The notes: generated by a model not told the origin, from the letters alone. Positions 27,738 to 37,458 are shown, numbered from the stretch's first letter. The stretch is DNA of 64,000 nucleotides from Lacinutrix sp. 5H-3-7-4 (GCF_000211855.2 NC_015638.1:434001-498000); one strand, 5' to 3'. A program made the numbers and translations.

Positions 27738-29240
27738 ATGAAAAAAATAAATAATATAGTTGCGATTTTATTGATGGCATTTGCAATCTCATCATGTAAT
27801 GACGCAATAGACATAGAACAGCCAGGTTTACTATTAGCTGAAAATGCTTTTCAAAGTGTGGATGATGTAGAAGCTGGACTATATGGAGCTTACAATAGCT
27901 TTGATATAACAGACGAAATTAGATTTAACGCTAATTATACAGATGAATGGACACCTGGATTAGTAAATGGAGGTCAAAATAGAGCAGAATATTCACTTAT
28001 TTTAACTCCAGCCAGTAATGGAGATCGTCCAGCATCTTTAATTATATGGCAAAAGTATTACTTAGCACTTGCTAACGTAAATAACTTAATTTCAGCAGCC
28101 AACACAATTACACCAGATCCTGATGTAGATAATGAAGTAGAAAATTATAATGATTTTGTTGGTCAAGCTTATGCTTTAAGAGCTTATGCTCATTTCCAGT
28201 TACAAACATATTACACTACAGATTATACAGATGATTCTGCTTTAGGTGCAATTGCTTTAGATTATGTTCCTGCAGTTGGAGAACAATTACCAAGAAATAC
28301 TAATGGAGAAGTGTTTACTCTAATAGAAAATGATTTAACATTAGCTAACTCATTATTATCAGACTCTAACTCTAATCCAACATTAATTAACAAAGATTTT
28401 GTTAAAGCATTAAGAGCTAGAATGGCTGCTTATAGAGGTGATTATGCTACTGCTGGTCCATTAGCTAATCAATTATTAGCAGATTATCCAATTGCTTCTC
28501 AAGCAGATTTTTTCAATATTTGGGAAGATACTTCTAATGCAGAAATTATCTTTAAATTAGAACGTACTCAAAACGATAATTATGAAGCGCAAGCAACAGC
28601 TGGAGGAGGAACTGCAGGTAGTTTATTCGCATTTGGTAATAGTACAATAGACGGTACACCTTTCATGGAAATGGATAGAGAATTATTTAACTCTTTTGAT
28701 GATGCTGATATTAGAAAAGAAAGATATATCGATCCTACTTCTATTATTTCACCAGATTATCAAAATGAAGCAAATTACAAAGAAGGTGATGTTTTAGTAG
28801 TTAGAAAATATCCTGGCTCTGAAACTGTTAACTTAATGAATGATTTAAAAGTATTTAGATCTGCTGAGATGTTATTTATTGCTGCTGAAGCAGCTGCTGA
28901 CAATAATGATTTTGGTACAGTAGCACAATTAATTAAGCAATTAAGAGAAGCACGTTTAGGTTCTACACAACCTACTCCTTCTTACACATCTCAAACTGAA
29001 GCTTTCGGAGCAATTTTAGATGAAAGAAGATTAGAGTTAGCCTATGAAGGTCACCGTTGGGTAGATATTAAAAGATTAGGTGCAAAAGGAAACAGAACTT
29101 TAGATCGTGAGCCTTTAGACTGTGCTACAGCTAATGCAACTGCATGTACAATGCCAAATACAGATACTAGATTTACTATGCCTATTCCTTTAGATGAAAT
29201 TGATGTTAATCCAGCATTATCTCAAAATCCAGGATACTAA
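27738..29240 (+). CDS. RagB/SusD-family nutrient uptake outer membrane lipoprotein
   Basis: A 500-residue lipoprotein with lipobox AISSC (Cys20) followed by NDAIDIEQ. It has the classic SusD layout: an N-terminal helical part (FQSVDDVEAGLYGAYNSF, LRAYAHFQLQTYY) and the C-terminal RagB signature (DERRLELAYEGHRWVDIKRLG), near the end TRFTMPIPLDEID. It belongs to a different SusD branch from the protein at 21028-22551, so the two loci are not simple duplicates. Partner of the upstream SusC. Confidence 0.94.
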   Translation: MKKINNIVAILLMAFAISSCNDAIDIEQPGLLLAENAFQSVDDVEAGLYGAYNSFDITDEIRFNANYTDEWTPGLVNGGQNRAEYSLILTPASNGDRPASLIIWQKYYLALANVNNLISAANTITPDPDVDNEVENYNDFVGQAYALRAYAHFQLQTYYTTDYTDDSALGAIALDYVPAVGEQLPRNTNGEVFTLIENDLTLANSLLSDSNSNPTLINKDFVKALRARMAAYRGDYATAGPLANQLLADYPIASQADFFNIWEDTSNAEIIFKLERTQNDNYEAQATAGGGTAGSLFAFGNSTIDGTPFMEMDRELFNSFDDADIRKERYIDPTSIISPDYQNEANYKEGDVLVVRKYPGSETVNLMNDLKVFRSAEMLFIAAEAAADNNDFGTVAQLIKQLREARLGSTQPTPSYTSQTEAFGAILDERRLELAYEGHRWVDIKRLGAKGNRTLDREPLDCATANATACTMPNTDTRFTMPIPLDEIDVNPALSQNPGY

Positions 29241-29266
29241 TAAAAAAATTGTAAAAAATTAAAATT

Positions 29267-30085
29267 ATGAAAAAAATATTAACATTAATGATTGCAGTTA
29301 TTGCAATTAGTTTCACTTCATGTGAAGAAAATGAAAATGAAGTTTTCGATAATGTAAATGGTCAAACATTGGCGTTCTTTGGAAACTCAGCATCTAGCTT
29401 ACAAGTTGTTGTTGACGGAACTGGTACATTAGATGTACAAATTGGTGTAACAACAGTATCATCTTCAGAAAGAACTGTCGTTGTTTCTTTAGATGAAGAA
29501 GCATCAACAGCTAACACAGAAAATTATACAATATCTAATTATAATGTTACAATTCCAGCAAACGAATACTTTGGAACTCTAACTATTGAAGGTGTAGATA
29601 ACAGTGTAGAAATAGCTGCAGAAACTATTGTTTTAAATTTAGAATCTGTAAGCGGAGGTATTGTTGATGAAGCTCAACATGTTGTAAGTGTATTTCAAAT
29701 TTGTCCTGTTGAAGAAACTTTATTCACAGGTTCTTATTTAATTACTCAAACAACTCCTTTTGTTGACGGTCCTAGTTTATCTGATGGTACAGTTGTAGAA
29801 TTAACTGCAGATGGTTTAAACAGAACATTTGATACATTTAATTATCCAAATTATTGTTCAACAACAAATTCTTTTACTTTTACTTTAGTATGTAATGAGA
29901 TATTTGTGCCTACTCAAGATTCTAACTGTGTTTGTAATAGTGGTGCTGGATGGTTTTCTGCTGCAGCAACTCCAGGAACTTATGATATTTCAGATGATAC
30001 TTCATTTGAGTTAACATTTACAGATGATACAGAAAGTGATTGTTCGTCTCCTGCACAAACGACTTATTTATTTACTAAACAATAA
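29267..30085 (+). CDS. SusD-linked lipoprotein, unknown function
   Basis: A 272-residue lipoprotein with lipobox FTSC (Cys19) followed by the acidic EENENEVFD, consistent with surface export. Residues about 45-145 form a Calx-beta-like or Ig-like beta domain (VVSLDEEASTANTENYTISNYNVTIPANEYFGTLTIEGVDN). The C-terminal part has several Cys (FEYPNYCSTTN-like region, DSNCVCNSGAGWF) that may form disulfides. It lies 26 bases after susD. Probably an accessory ligand binder; no enzymatic motif. Confidence 0.72.
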   Translation: MKKILTLMIAVIAISFTSCEENENEVFDNVNGQTLAFFGNSASSLQVVVDGTGTLDVQIGVTTVSSSERTVVVSLDEEASTANTENYTISNYNVTIPANEYFGTLTIEGVDNSVEIAAETIVLNLESVSGGIVDEAQHVVSVFQICPVEETLFTGSYLITQTTPFVDGPSLSDGTVVELTADGLNRTFDTFNYPNYCSTTNSFTFTLVCNEIFVPTQDSNCVCNSGAGWFSAAATPGTYDISDDTSFELTFTDDTESDCSSPAQTTYLFTKQ

Positions 30086-30096
30086 ACTAATTAATT

Positions 30097-30903
30097 ATGA
30101 AGAAAATAAATTTAATTTTAACGTCATTATTACTAAGCTTATTTTTAGTAGGATGTGACAGTAATGAGAATGGCTTAAACGGAGGAAATTCAGATTCTGG
30201 ATGGATTCAGTTTGATGCTAGTGCGTCTAATGCTTTTTCAACAGATGCTAATGTAGCAATTCCGTTTTCTTTACCATACGGAACTAATGCTCAAGGACAA
30301 ACAATAACATATTCAATTGATGCTGTATCTGGAAATGTTCCTAGTGATCAATTAGGGACTTTTACTACTATATTAGAAGCTACTGATCAAGATGGTACTA
30401 TTAATTTTACACCTATAGCTACAGGTGAAAATTATACATTAAGATTTACGTTATTATCGACATCTAATACTGATTATCAAATTGGTTTATCTGATGGCAG
30501 TAAGCAAATCACTTATGACTTAACTGTATGTAATTTTGCAGTTTCAGCTTCATACACTGGAGATGCTTATTCAAATGATTTAGATATTGCACCTGGTACT
30601 TTTGGACCATACACATCTACATTTACACCTGTAGATGGAGAAGACAACACATGGACATTAGATACCACTTGGGGACCTGATTTTGTTTTTAATTTAACAG
30701 GTGGAGGAGTTCCTCAAGGATCTTTTCCTTACGAATCTACTGTTGTATTAAATAGTGACAACACGGTAACTGTAACTGCCGAAGCTCCTTACTCAGGAGG
30801 AACAGGAAGTTATGATCCATGTACAGATACCTTTACTTTAAATCTTGGTCAAGCTTTATTTACAGGTACTTTTACTGTAGATGTAGTGCTTACAGGAAAC
30901 TAG
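30097..30903 (+). CDS. SusD-linked lipoprotein, unknown function
   Basis: A 268-residue lipoprotein with lipobox LVGC (Cys20) followed by DSNENG. The mature part is beta-rich, Gly/Ser/Thr-rich and of low charge, with a central Cys pair region (DLTVCNFAVSASY, YDPCTDTFTLNLG). It is the final gene of the second susCD operon, 11 bases after the previous gene. I recognise no family with confidence; position suggests a surface-exposed accessory protein of the uptake system. Confidence 0.7.
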   Translation: MKKINLILTSLLLSLFLVGCDSNENGLNGGNSDSGWIQFDASASNAFSTDANVAIPFSLPYGTNAQGQTITYSIDAVSGNVPSDQLGTFTTILEATDQDGTINFTPIATGENYTLRFTLLSTSNTDYQIGLSDGSKQITYDLTVCNFAVSASYTGDAYSNDLDIAPGTFGPYTSTFTPVDGEDNTWTLDTTWGPDFVFNLTGGGVPQGSFPYESTVVLNSDNTVTVTAEAPYSGGTGSYDPCTDTFTLNLGQALFTGTFTVDVVLTGN

Positions 30904-30927
30904 TATAGTAAAATATATTATATTTTT

Positions 30928-30964
30928 AGAGTCTGAATAATAGTATTATTCAGACTCTTTTTTT
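30928..30964 (+). terminator. intrinsic terminator of second susCD operon
   Basis: AGAGTCTGAATAA, loop TAGTA, TTATTCAGACTCT: a perfect 13-base-pair stem followed by a T-run. It begins 25 bases after the last lipoprotein stop and ends shortly before rlmB, thus insulating rlmB from the susCD operon. Confidence 0.9.
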
Positions 30965-30979
30965 ATACCATTATTTTTA

Positions 30980-30987
30980 TAACTTTG
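30980..30987 (+). promoter_or_regulatory. -7 box directly before rlmB
   Basis: TAACTTTG, an exact TAnnTTTG match ending only four bases before the rlmB ATG. No TTTG is found at the -33 position. If this is the active box, the transcript would start at or almost at the ATG, that is, a leaderless mRNA. Confidence 0.5.
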
Positions 30988-30991
30988 ACAC

Positions 30992-31726
30992 ATGGAAAAT
31001 AACACACAAGTATTTGGACTTAGAGCAATAATTGAAGCAATAAGTTCAAATAAATCTATTGATAAAGTTTTTTTACAAAAAGAACTCAAAGGCGAATTAT
31101 TTAATGAACTAGTGCAGCTTATTAAAAAAAACAGCATAAATTCATCTTATGTTCCAGTAGAGAAACTTAATAGGTTAACTAAAGGAAATCACCAAGGCGC
31201 TGTTGCGCAAATATCACCTATAGCTTTTCATGATTTTGAAACACTAGTAGATAATACTATTGCTAGTGGTGTTACTCCCCTATTTTTATTACTTGACCAA
31301 TTAAGTGATGTAAGAAATTTTGGTGCTATTATTAGAACTGCAGAATGTACAGGTGTACATGGTATAGTAATACAAAAAAAAGGAGGAGCTCCTGTTAATG
31401 GAGATACTATTAAAACTAGTGCTGGTGCTGTATTTAAGGTTCCTATTTGCAAAGTTGACCATATAAAAGATGCAATGTTTCATTTACAAGCTTCAGGAGT
31501 AAAGGTTATAGCCGCAACAGAAAAAACTAATGATACTGTTTTTGATGTTTCTTTTAAACAACCATGTGCAATTGTAATGGGTAGTGAAGGTCGAGGTATA
31601 AATCCATCTGTACTAAAATTAGCAGATGCAAGAGCAAAACTACCGTTATTAGGAGATATAGAATCTTTAAATGTATCTGTTGCTTGTGGTGCTTTTTTAT
31701 ATGAAGCTATAAGGCAAAGATTATAA
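30992..31726 (+). CDS. rlmB: 23S rRNA (guanosine-2'-O-)-methyltransferase RlmB
   Basis: A 244-residue SPOUT (TrmH/SpoU) methyltransferase. The N-terminal substrate-binding domain (VFGLRAIIEAISSNKSIDKVFLQKEL, then NRLTKGNHQGAVAQI) is followed by the knotted catalytic domain. That domain has motif 1 LLDQLSDVRNFGAIIRTAECTG, motif 2 IVMGSEGRGI and motif 3 PLLGDIESLNVSVACGAFLYEA. It methylates the 2'-OH of the guanosine equivalent to G2251 in the P-loop of 23S rRNA using SAM. It overlaps the convergent rhomboid gene by 6 bases. Confidence 0.93.
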   Translation: MENNTQVFGLRAIIEAISSNKSIDKVFLQKELKGELFNELVQLIKKNSINSSYVPVEKLNRLTKGNHQGAVAQISPIAFHDFETLVDNTIASGVTPLFLLLDQLSDVRNFGAIIRTAECTGVHGIVIQKKGGAPVNGDTIKTSAGAVFKVPICKVDHIKDAMFHLQASGVKVIAATEKTNDTVFDVSFKQPCAIVMGSEGRGINPSVLKLADARAKLPLLGDIESLNVSVACGAFLYEAIRQRL

Positions 31727-32485
31727 ATCGGTTTTACTTTTATAAATATAGTTCACTTCTTGTGGAGCATTAGATTCATCATTGTTATTAATAGAGTGTT
31801 CATCTATTGTATCTTCCTCTAAATTTTCAATAAAGTTTCCATTTTCGTCAAAATGACGTAAAAATTCATCATCCTCCTCATTATACGAAGGTTCTTCCCA
31901 AACATATTTTTTAGGTTTAGCTATATGTTTTCTAAACAATAAAGCAAATAGAAACCCTGTTAATAAACCAGCTGTATGTCCTTCCCATGAAATTTTCTCA
32001 TCTATAGGAAAAGCATACATAAACATGCTACCATATATAAAAATAACAACAAGAGATAGAGCTATAAGTCTATAGTGTTTTGCAAAAATACCCTTAAAAA
32101 AATTAAAACTAAAAAGCACATATATTAAACCACTGGCACCAATATGATAGGATGGCCTCCCAATTAACCAAGTTATAAAACCAGACAATAAAATACCATA
32201 AAATATAATTTTAAAAGCTATTGGCCTATAAAAATAAAAAAGTGCTGATGACAAAATAAATAAAGGAATGGTATTTGAGTATAAATGCGAAATACCCGAA
32301 TGTATAAACGGGCTAAAAATTATACCTTTTAAACCACTTAATTTTAGTGGGAAAATACCAAACTTATTAAACCTATACCCAAACCTGATTTCTATAGCAA
32401 ATACTAACCATATTAGTAAAACAAATAATACAGGATAAAGTATAACATCTATTGAAAATTTGAACGAATCTGATGTGTCTTTCAT
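31721..32485 (-). CDS. rhomboid-family intramembrane serine protease
   Basis: A 254-residue protein with about six membrane segments. The catalytic pair is visible: Ser118 in GASGLIY and His170 in WEGHTAG, with the supporting HLYSNTIPLF segment before them. A hydrophilic acidic C-terminal tail (residues about 190-254) follows the membrane core. Rhomboids cleave membrane proteins within or next to the bilayer; the substrate here is unknown. Convergent with rlmB. Confidence 0.9.
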   Translation of the reverse strand: MKDTSDSFKFSIDVILYPVLFVLLIWLVFAIEIRFGYRFNKFGIFPLKLSGLKGIIFSPFIHSGISHLYSNTIPLFILSSALFYFYRPIAFKIIFYGILLSGFITWLIGRPSYHIGASGLIYVLFSFNFFKGIFAKHYRLIALSLVVIFIYGSMFMYAFPIDEKISWEGHTAGLLTGFLFALLFRKHIAKPKKYVWEEPSYNEEDDEFLRHFDENGNFIENLEEDTIDEHSINNNDESNAPQEVNYIYKSKTDL

Positions 32486-32596
32486 TTTATAAGTATAACA
32501 AATAACTTTCCAAATAGTTATATTAGAAAGAATGTCAGTAAAAAAAATAAAAATTTTTCAACTGTAGTTTGAAATAAATTTAATTAATTTTATAAT

Positions 32597-33874
32597 ATGA
32601 ATACACCTTTAGCTGAAAGATTAAGACCCAAAACACTTGAAGATTACGTTAGTCAATCGCAATTAGTAGGTAAACAAGGTGCACTTACAAAACAAATACA
32701 GCAAGGTCTTATTCCTTCTATAATACTTTGGGGACCACCAGGAATTGGTAAAACTACATTAGCCAATATTATTGCTAATGAATCTAAGCGACCTTTTTAT
32801 ACTTTAAGTGCAATTAGCTCTGGAGTAAAAGATGTTAGAGAAGTAATAGAAAAAGCAAAACAAAGCGGTGGACTATTTACTACTAAAAACCCTATTCTTT
32901 TTATAGACGAAATACATAGATTTAGCAAATCTCAACAGGATTCACTTTTGCAAGCAGTAGAAAAAGGTTGGGTAACTTTAATTGGTGCTACTACTGAAAA
33001 TCCAAGCTTTGAAGTAATACCGGCATTATTGTCACGATGTCAGGTATATATACTAAATGCATTTGAAAAAAAAGATTTAGAGTTGCTTTTACAGCGTGCT
33101 ATAGAAAAAGATGAGTATTTAGTCAACAAAAAAATAAACATTAAAGAAACTGAGGCTTTAATTAGAATTTCTGGCGGTGATGCCAGAAAGTTACTTAATA
33201 TTTTTGAATTAGTTATTAATGCTCAAAACAGTGATAATATAACTATTACAAATAAAGATGTTCTAGACAAGGTTCAAAATAATACTGTTAGGTATGATAA
33301 AACTGGAGAACAGCATTATGATATAGTTTCGGCTTTTATAAAATCTATAAGAGGAAGTGATCCCAATGCTGCTGTTTATTATTTAGCAAGAATGGTTGAA
33401 GGTGGTGAAGATGTAAAATTTATTGCTCGTAGAATGCTTATTTTAGCTAGTGAAGATATTGGTAATGCAAATCCAACAGCCTTAGTTATGGCTAATACAA
33501 CTTTTCAAGCAGTTTCTACTATTGGCTATCCAGAATCTCGTATAATATTAAGTCAATGTGCCACTTATTTAGCATGTTCTCCTAAAAGTAATGCAGCGTA
33601 TATGGCTATTGGTAATGCTCAACAACTGGTTAAGCAAACAGGAGATTTATCTATACCATTAGCTATTAGAAATGCACCAACAAAACTAATGAAAGAGATT
33701 GGTTATGGTGAAGATTATAAATATTCTCACAATTATGAAAATAACTTTATTGCTCAAGAGTTTTTACCAAAAGAAATAAGTAATACTACATTATATAATC
33801 CTGGTAAAAACAGTAGAGAGCAAGCTCAACGTGATTTTTTAAAGGCACGATGGAAAGAAAAATATGGTTATTAA
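32597..33874 (+). CDS. rarA: replication-associated recombination protein RarA (MgsA)
   Basis: A 425-residue AAA+ ATPase: N-terminus [22 protein letters not shown], Walker [12 protein letters not shown], Walker [10 protein letters not shown], sensor [22 protein letters not shown]. The C-terminal MgsA tetramerisation domain follows, with [27 protein letters not shown]. RarA acts at stalled replication forks with clamp-loader-like mechanics. It is monocistronic and ends at a bidirectional terminator. Confidence 0.95.
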   Translation: MNTPLAERLRPKTLEDYVSQSQLVGKQGALTKQIQQGLIPSIILWGPPGIGKTTLANIIANESKRPFYTLSAISSGVKDVREVIEKAKQSGGLFTTKNPILFIDEIHRFSKSQQDSLLQAVEKGWVTLIGATTENPSFEVIPALLSRCQVYILNAFEKKDLELLLQRAIEKDEYLVNKKINIKETEALIRISGGDARKLLNIFELVINAQNSDNITITNKDVLDKVQNNTVRYDKTGEQHYDIVSAFIKSIRGSDPNAAVYYLARMVEGGEDVKFIARRMLILASEDIGNANPTALVMANTTFQAVSTIGYPESRIILSQCATYLACSPKSNAAYMAIGNAQQLVKQTGDLSIPLAIRNAPTKLMKEIGYGEDYKYSHNYENNFIAQEFLPKEISNTTLYNPGKNSREQAQRDFLKARWKEKYGY

Positions 33875-33878
33875 AAAA

Positions 33879-33908
33879 AGCCTAGATTTTAAAATCTAGG
33901 CTTTTTTT
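33879..33908. terminator. bidirectional terminator between rarA and the metalloprotease gene
   Basis: A perfect 24-base palindrome (AGCCTAGATTTT and its complement, 33879-33902) is flanked by T on the right and A on the left. It therefore acts as an intrinsic terminator in both directions. It serves the plus-strand rarA and the convergent minus-strand gene at 33925-35901. Confidence 0.9.
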
Positions 33909-33924
33909 ATTTATAGACGCTCTA

Positions 33925-35901
33925 TTATTTTTTTATAAAAGATAATACTTTTACAGCATCGTCTTTGTAAATTTTTATAAAATGAACACCAGTACTAAAC
34001 GCGCTTGTATTTATACGTAAATCAAAATCATTGTTTATATCTCTTTTTAATAAGTTTTGGCCAAGTACATTATAAATAATAAATGAATCTGGTAAATTGC
34101 TTGAATCTGAAACTGATATATTAAGCTCATTTTCAGTAGGATTAGGGTAAAGACTAAGTGAATTATTTAAAAAGAAATCTTTAGTAGATAATGTATTCTC
34201 TAATAAAATACTTGTTTTTTCTTGAGCACCATAACTAGCACCTTCTTTTATTGTTGTTCCTCCTGATGTTTCCAAAGTATAATATCCATTTCCAAAATCA
34301 CAGCATATACCATCAGAATTACTATCAAAAATAGTAAATGAATAACAGCCACTGTTAGTTACATCAAATGTTTCTGTTATTATTGCTGCATTATTATCTG
34401 TATATGGACCTCCAGAGTATAATATATTATCATCCTCATCTTTAAATTCCCAAGTAATTTGACTTCCAAAACCATCTGGTTTTAAAGTAAACTCGATTGT
34501 CTCTTCATCATATGAATCTATATTAAAAATTTTAAATTCATTATCATTTCCTGTCTCTTCATCAATTCCCATATTTGGAGATTGTACTTCTACATTTATT
34601 GAATGAAAACCTCCTGATAATACTTCTTGAGGAATTAGTATTATTTCAGATTCATTAGTTAATAAATTTCCAGTCCAATTTATAGTTTCAACAGATGAAA
34701 AATCAATACTATATTCAATAGTAGCCTGACTTAAAGTAGATGTTCCTAAATTTGTCAACCTCAATATTGGTTCTACAGTTGTAGTACATTCTATCACATT
34801 AACATCTACTAACTCTAAACCTGCATCTAGATTATAAACTGGTGCTAAATTACATACATCTGAATTAACGACTAAAGACATTCTTCTTGGAGAAGAGTCT
34901 AAAACTGTATTCATTCTACTAGACTGATCTGCTGTAAATGTATCTTTGCAAGAATCAGATGTATAGTCCATGTAATTCTCTATCATATCCGGAGACCCAC
35001 AAGAAAATACTCCTGCTGCAGGACAACCAAAATTTGAACTTTCGGATTCTGGAGTATCTGCACAAAAATCATCTGTTCCACAAGGTCCATCTCCCCAAGT
35101 ATGCCTTAACCCTAAGTAGTGTCCAATCTCATGAGTTAAAGTTAATCCTGACCCATAAGTTCCGCTTGCTGGGTTTGGATTTGCTTTAGATCCAACAGTA
35201 AATGAAGTTATTACAACTCCATCTGTTGTTGCTCCTCCATTTCCAGTACCAATCCCATTTAAAGTTGGTGCTTCTGGAAATTGTGCATAACCAAGTAATG
35301 ATCCTGATAAAGGCCCAACCCATATATTTAAATATTTTTCTGGATCCCATTGTGTTACTGGTTTAATAGAATTTTGAAATTCCGTCCTACCAAAAGGACC
35401 ATCTCCATAATCTGAAATTCTATTTATACCATATTCAGCTAAATTTTGACCTATTGGACTTTGTCTTGCTGCACAAAATTGAATTTCTGTATCTGAAGCA
35501 ACAGCAATTGAACTTCCTGATAAATTTGCAAAATCAAGATTTAACTGATCTATTTGAGCATTTACTAAAGCTTGACTAACATTATCTACACCTATTCCAT
35601 CACTTAAAATATGGAATACTACAGGTATTGTTCTAACAACTTTAGATTGTTTATTGTCTTTTGATGCTTGTTTCTTTTTTTGAATTTCTTTTCCAATCCA
35701 ATTTTCAAAATCTTCTTTAGTACCACGATCGGGAAATTTTATATTTAATTGCTCTTCCATCTCTGTAGTATAACATCTAATTACACCATCATATTCAATT
35801 GATTCTTTGTTAGCATCACTAAGGTTATTAGTTATCTCTTGAGAAAAACTAATATTTAAGGCGAAACCTAATAATACTATGCTTAGTAGTTTTTTTTTCA
35901 T
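33925..35901 (-). CDS. secreted zinc metalloprotease (M43 pappalysin-like) with T9SS sorting domain
   Basis: A 658-residue secreted protein. Signal peptide 1-20 (ending ISFS-Q) and a short pro-region are followed by a catalytic domain at about 90-345. It has the extended zinc motif HEIGHYLGLRH (257-267; the third ligand His267 is followed by TWGD) and a Met-turn ENYMDYTSD (Met311). Multiple Cys suggest disulfides. Beta-rich adhesive domains come next. A C-terminal type A T9SS domain closes the protein (LYPNPTENELNISVSD through FIKIYKDDAVKVLSFIKK). It should be exported by the Por system and degrade extracellular protein. A TATATTTG -7 box at 35922-35915 lies 14 bases before the ATG. Confidence 0.93.
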   Translation of the reverse strand: MKKKLLSIVLLGFALNISFSQEITNNLSDANKESIEYDGVIRCYTTEMEEQLNIKFPDRGTKEDFENWIGKEIQKKKQASKDNKQSKVVRTIPVVFHILSDGIGVDNVSQALVNAQIDQLNLDFANLSGSSIAVASDTEIQFCAARQSPIGQNLAEYGINRISDYGDGPFGRTEFQNSIKPVTQWDPEKYLNIWVGPLSGSLLGYAQFPEAPTLNGIGTGNGGATTDGVVITSFTVGSKANPNPASGTYGSGLTLTHEIGHYLGLRHTWGDGPCGTDDFCADTPESESSNFGCPAAGVFSCGSPDMIENYMDYTSDSCKDTFTADQSSRMNTVLDSSPRRMSLVVNSDVCNLAPVYNLDAGLELVDVNVIECTTTVEPILRLTNLGTSTLSQATIEYSIDFSSVETINWTGNLLTNESEIILIPQEVLSGGFHSINVEVQSPNMGIDEETGNDNEFKIFNIDSYDEETIEFTLKPDGFGSQITWEFKDEDDNILYSGGPYTDNNAAIITETFDVTNSGCYSFTIFDSNSDGICCDFGNGYYTLETSGGTTIKEGASYGAQEKTSILLENTLSTKDFFLNNSLSLYPNPTENELNISVSDSSNLPDSFIIYNVLGQNLLKRDINNDFDLRINTSAFSTGVHFIKIYKDDAVKVLSFIKK

Positions 35902-35914
35902 TACATCTTTTTTT

Positions 35915-35922
35915 CAAATATA
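35915..35922 (-). promoter_or_regulatory. -7 box before the metalloprotease gene
   Basis: TATATTTG on the minus strand matches the -7 consensus exactly and ends 14 bases upstream of the ATG at 35901. No TTTG is found 19 bases further upstream, so this is half a promoter by sequence. Confidence 0.45.
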
Positions 35923-35953
35923 GTAAAAAATGATATTAGAATTATTTTTTGAT

Positions 35954-36775
35954 TTAAAACTTAATATTAATAACTTTTACTTGTGTTTTATTATTAATAA
36001 ATTCAGCTAATACCCAATTTCCTTCTAATTTATAAATTATAGCATCATGGTTTTTTACTATATAGATATCTTCTTTTCCTGAATAGTAAATAGTATATAC
36101 TAAATTAGGTGTGCTATCTACTAATTGAAACCCATTATTAATTGATTGAGCATATAAAGTATTGATTGCGGGTTTTGGACTAAGATCTTCATTTACATGT
36201 TCTGAAATATTGTCTTGAATTATAGATTTATCTTTTTTTAAATCTTTTATTTCTTTTTTTAGTTTTTCTATTTCTTTTTCTTTTTTGCTATTCTCCTGTA
36301 CACTTAACTCAGTTAAAGTATTTGTTTCATTATATCTATAATTAATTTTATTTAATTCGCTAAGAGCATTACGTAGAGCTTCACTATAAGATGATTTATA
36401 CTCTTTTCTTCTAGACTCTCCTTCTTGAGTGGTATAAACTACTTGTCCGTTACAATTAATTAGTTGTACTTTTAGTTTTGTTTTAAACATAGTTTTATTT
36501 TCAACAGTATTTACCATTAATGCCAAGCATCTATTTTCTAATAAATCTTCAGGTAATTCTTTATCTTCTAAAAATGCTGTAAACTTATATTTATTGAAGA
36601 GAAACTCTGTTAGTGAATTTAATTGATATTTATCTGCTTCTTCAAAAAATTCATATTGTAATGGGACCAAAATGTACTTGTAATTATTTAGTTTATTTTG
36701 AGCAAAACTTTGTGCTGTAAAACAAACTACTAGTATTACAATTATTTTTTTTAACATAATTCTATTTATTTTCAT
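35954..36775 (-). CDS. unrecognised exported protein with coiled coil
   Basis: A 273-residue protein. An N-terminal signal peptide (ending QSFAQ at about residue 26) is followed by a domain with KYILVPLQYEFFEEADKYQLNSLTEFLF and KVQLINCNGQVVYTTQEGESR. A Lys/Glu-rich coiled coil lies at about 165-190 (KKEKEIEKLKKEIKDLKKDK), with a small C-terminal beta region after it. The start overlaps the stop of the upstream HAD gene in ATGA, so translation is likely coupled. This supports the ATG at 36775 over the in-frame ATG six codons on. Function unknown; periplasmic or outer-membrane location likely. Confidence 0.75.
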   Translation of the reverse strand: MKINRIMLKKIIVILVVCFTAQSFAQNKLNNYKYILVPLQYEFFEEADKYQLNSLTEFLFNKYKFTAFLEDKELPEDLLENRCLALMVNTVENKTMFKTKLKVQLINCNGQVVYTTQEGESRRKEYKSSYSEALRNALSELNKINYRYNETNTLTELSVQENSKKEKEIEKLKKEIKDLKKDKSIIQDNISEHVNEDLSPKPAINTLYAQSINNGFQLVDSTPNLVYTIYYSGKEDIYIVKNHDAIIYKLEGNWVLAEFINNKTQVKVINIKF

Positions 36776-37458
36776 AAAAAGTTTTTTAATTCTAATAAGT
36801 GATTAACGTGCTTTATACTACTATCTAAAGCTTCTTTATGATAATTAAAACATATAGCATCTAAGCCTATATTTAAAGCTCCTAAAATATCTGCATCATA
36901 ATTATCTCCTATCATAATTCCATTTTCAACTCTAACTTTTGCTTGCTTTAAAGCATAGTCAAATATTTTTCTGTTTGGTTTTTTTACTCCAACCATTTCA
37001 GAGTTTGTTACAGTTTCAAAGTAATGTGATATTTTAGACTTATTTAATTTATGTTGCTGCACTTCTTCAAAACCATTAGTTATAATGTGCAATTTATATT
37101 TTGTTTTTAAATAGTCTAAAATTTCTATTGTACCATCAAAAATATAATTATAGGTAGTAAGATACAAAATGTAATCGTTAGAAAGTGATTCTATCACACT
37201 GTCTTCCACTTTAACTTGTAATGCATCAAATGTATCTTTCAACCTTCCGTATCTTAATTTGTTTTTATCGACTTTTTCCTGCGTGTATAATTTCCAATAA
37301 TTTAAATTAATTGGTAAATAATATTTTAAAAAATCATCTAAATCTACACTTAAATTATTTTTTTTAAATATTAAGGCAAATGTTAGTGCAGAATTTTTAT
37401 CAAAATCCCAAAGTGTGTGATCTAAATCAAAAAAAATATCTGTTATTTTATTTTTCAT
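36772..37458 (-). CDS. HAD-family hydrolase, YjjG-like nucleotidase
   Basis: A 228-residue HAD-superfamily phosphatase. Motif I is IFFDLDHTLWDF (nucleophile Asp11, acid Asp13), motif II IITNGF, motif III around VGVKKPNRKIF (Lys), and motif IV GDNYDADILGA. The pattern and the VDxTLWDF-type start fit the YjjG branch, pyrimidine nucleoside 5'-monophosphatases thought to clear non-canonical nucleotides. The exact substrate is inferred. It overlaps the preceding gene by 11 bases and the next by 4, forming a tight three-gene unit. Confidence 0.85.
   Translation of the reverse strand: MKNKITDIFFDLDHTLWDFDKNSALTFALIFKKNNLSVDLDDFLKYYLPINLNYWKLYTQEKVDKNKLRYGRLKDTFDALQVKVEDSVIESLSNDYILYLTTYNYIFDGTIEILDYLKTKYKLHIITNGFEEVQQHKLNKSKISHYFETVTNSEMVGVKKPNRKIFDYALKQAKVRVENGIMIGDNYDADILGALNIGLDAICFNYHKEALDSSIKHVNHLLELKNFL

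Noticed and set aside
31721-31726. The 6-base overlap of rlmB and the rhomboid gene as a frameshift or fusion sign.
   Set aside because: The genes are convergent, both have complete family-length products, and short tail overlaps are common in this window (also response regulator/dnaG).
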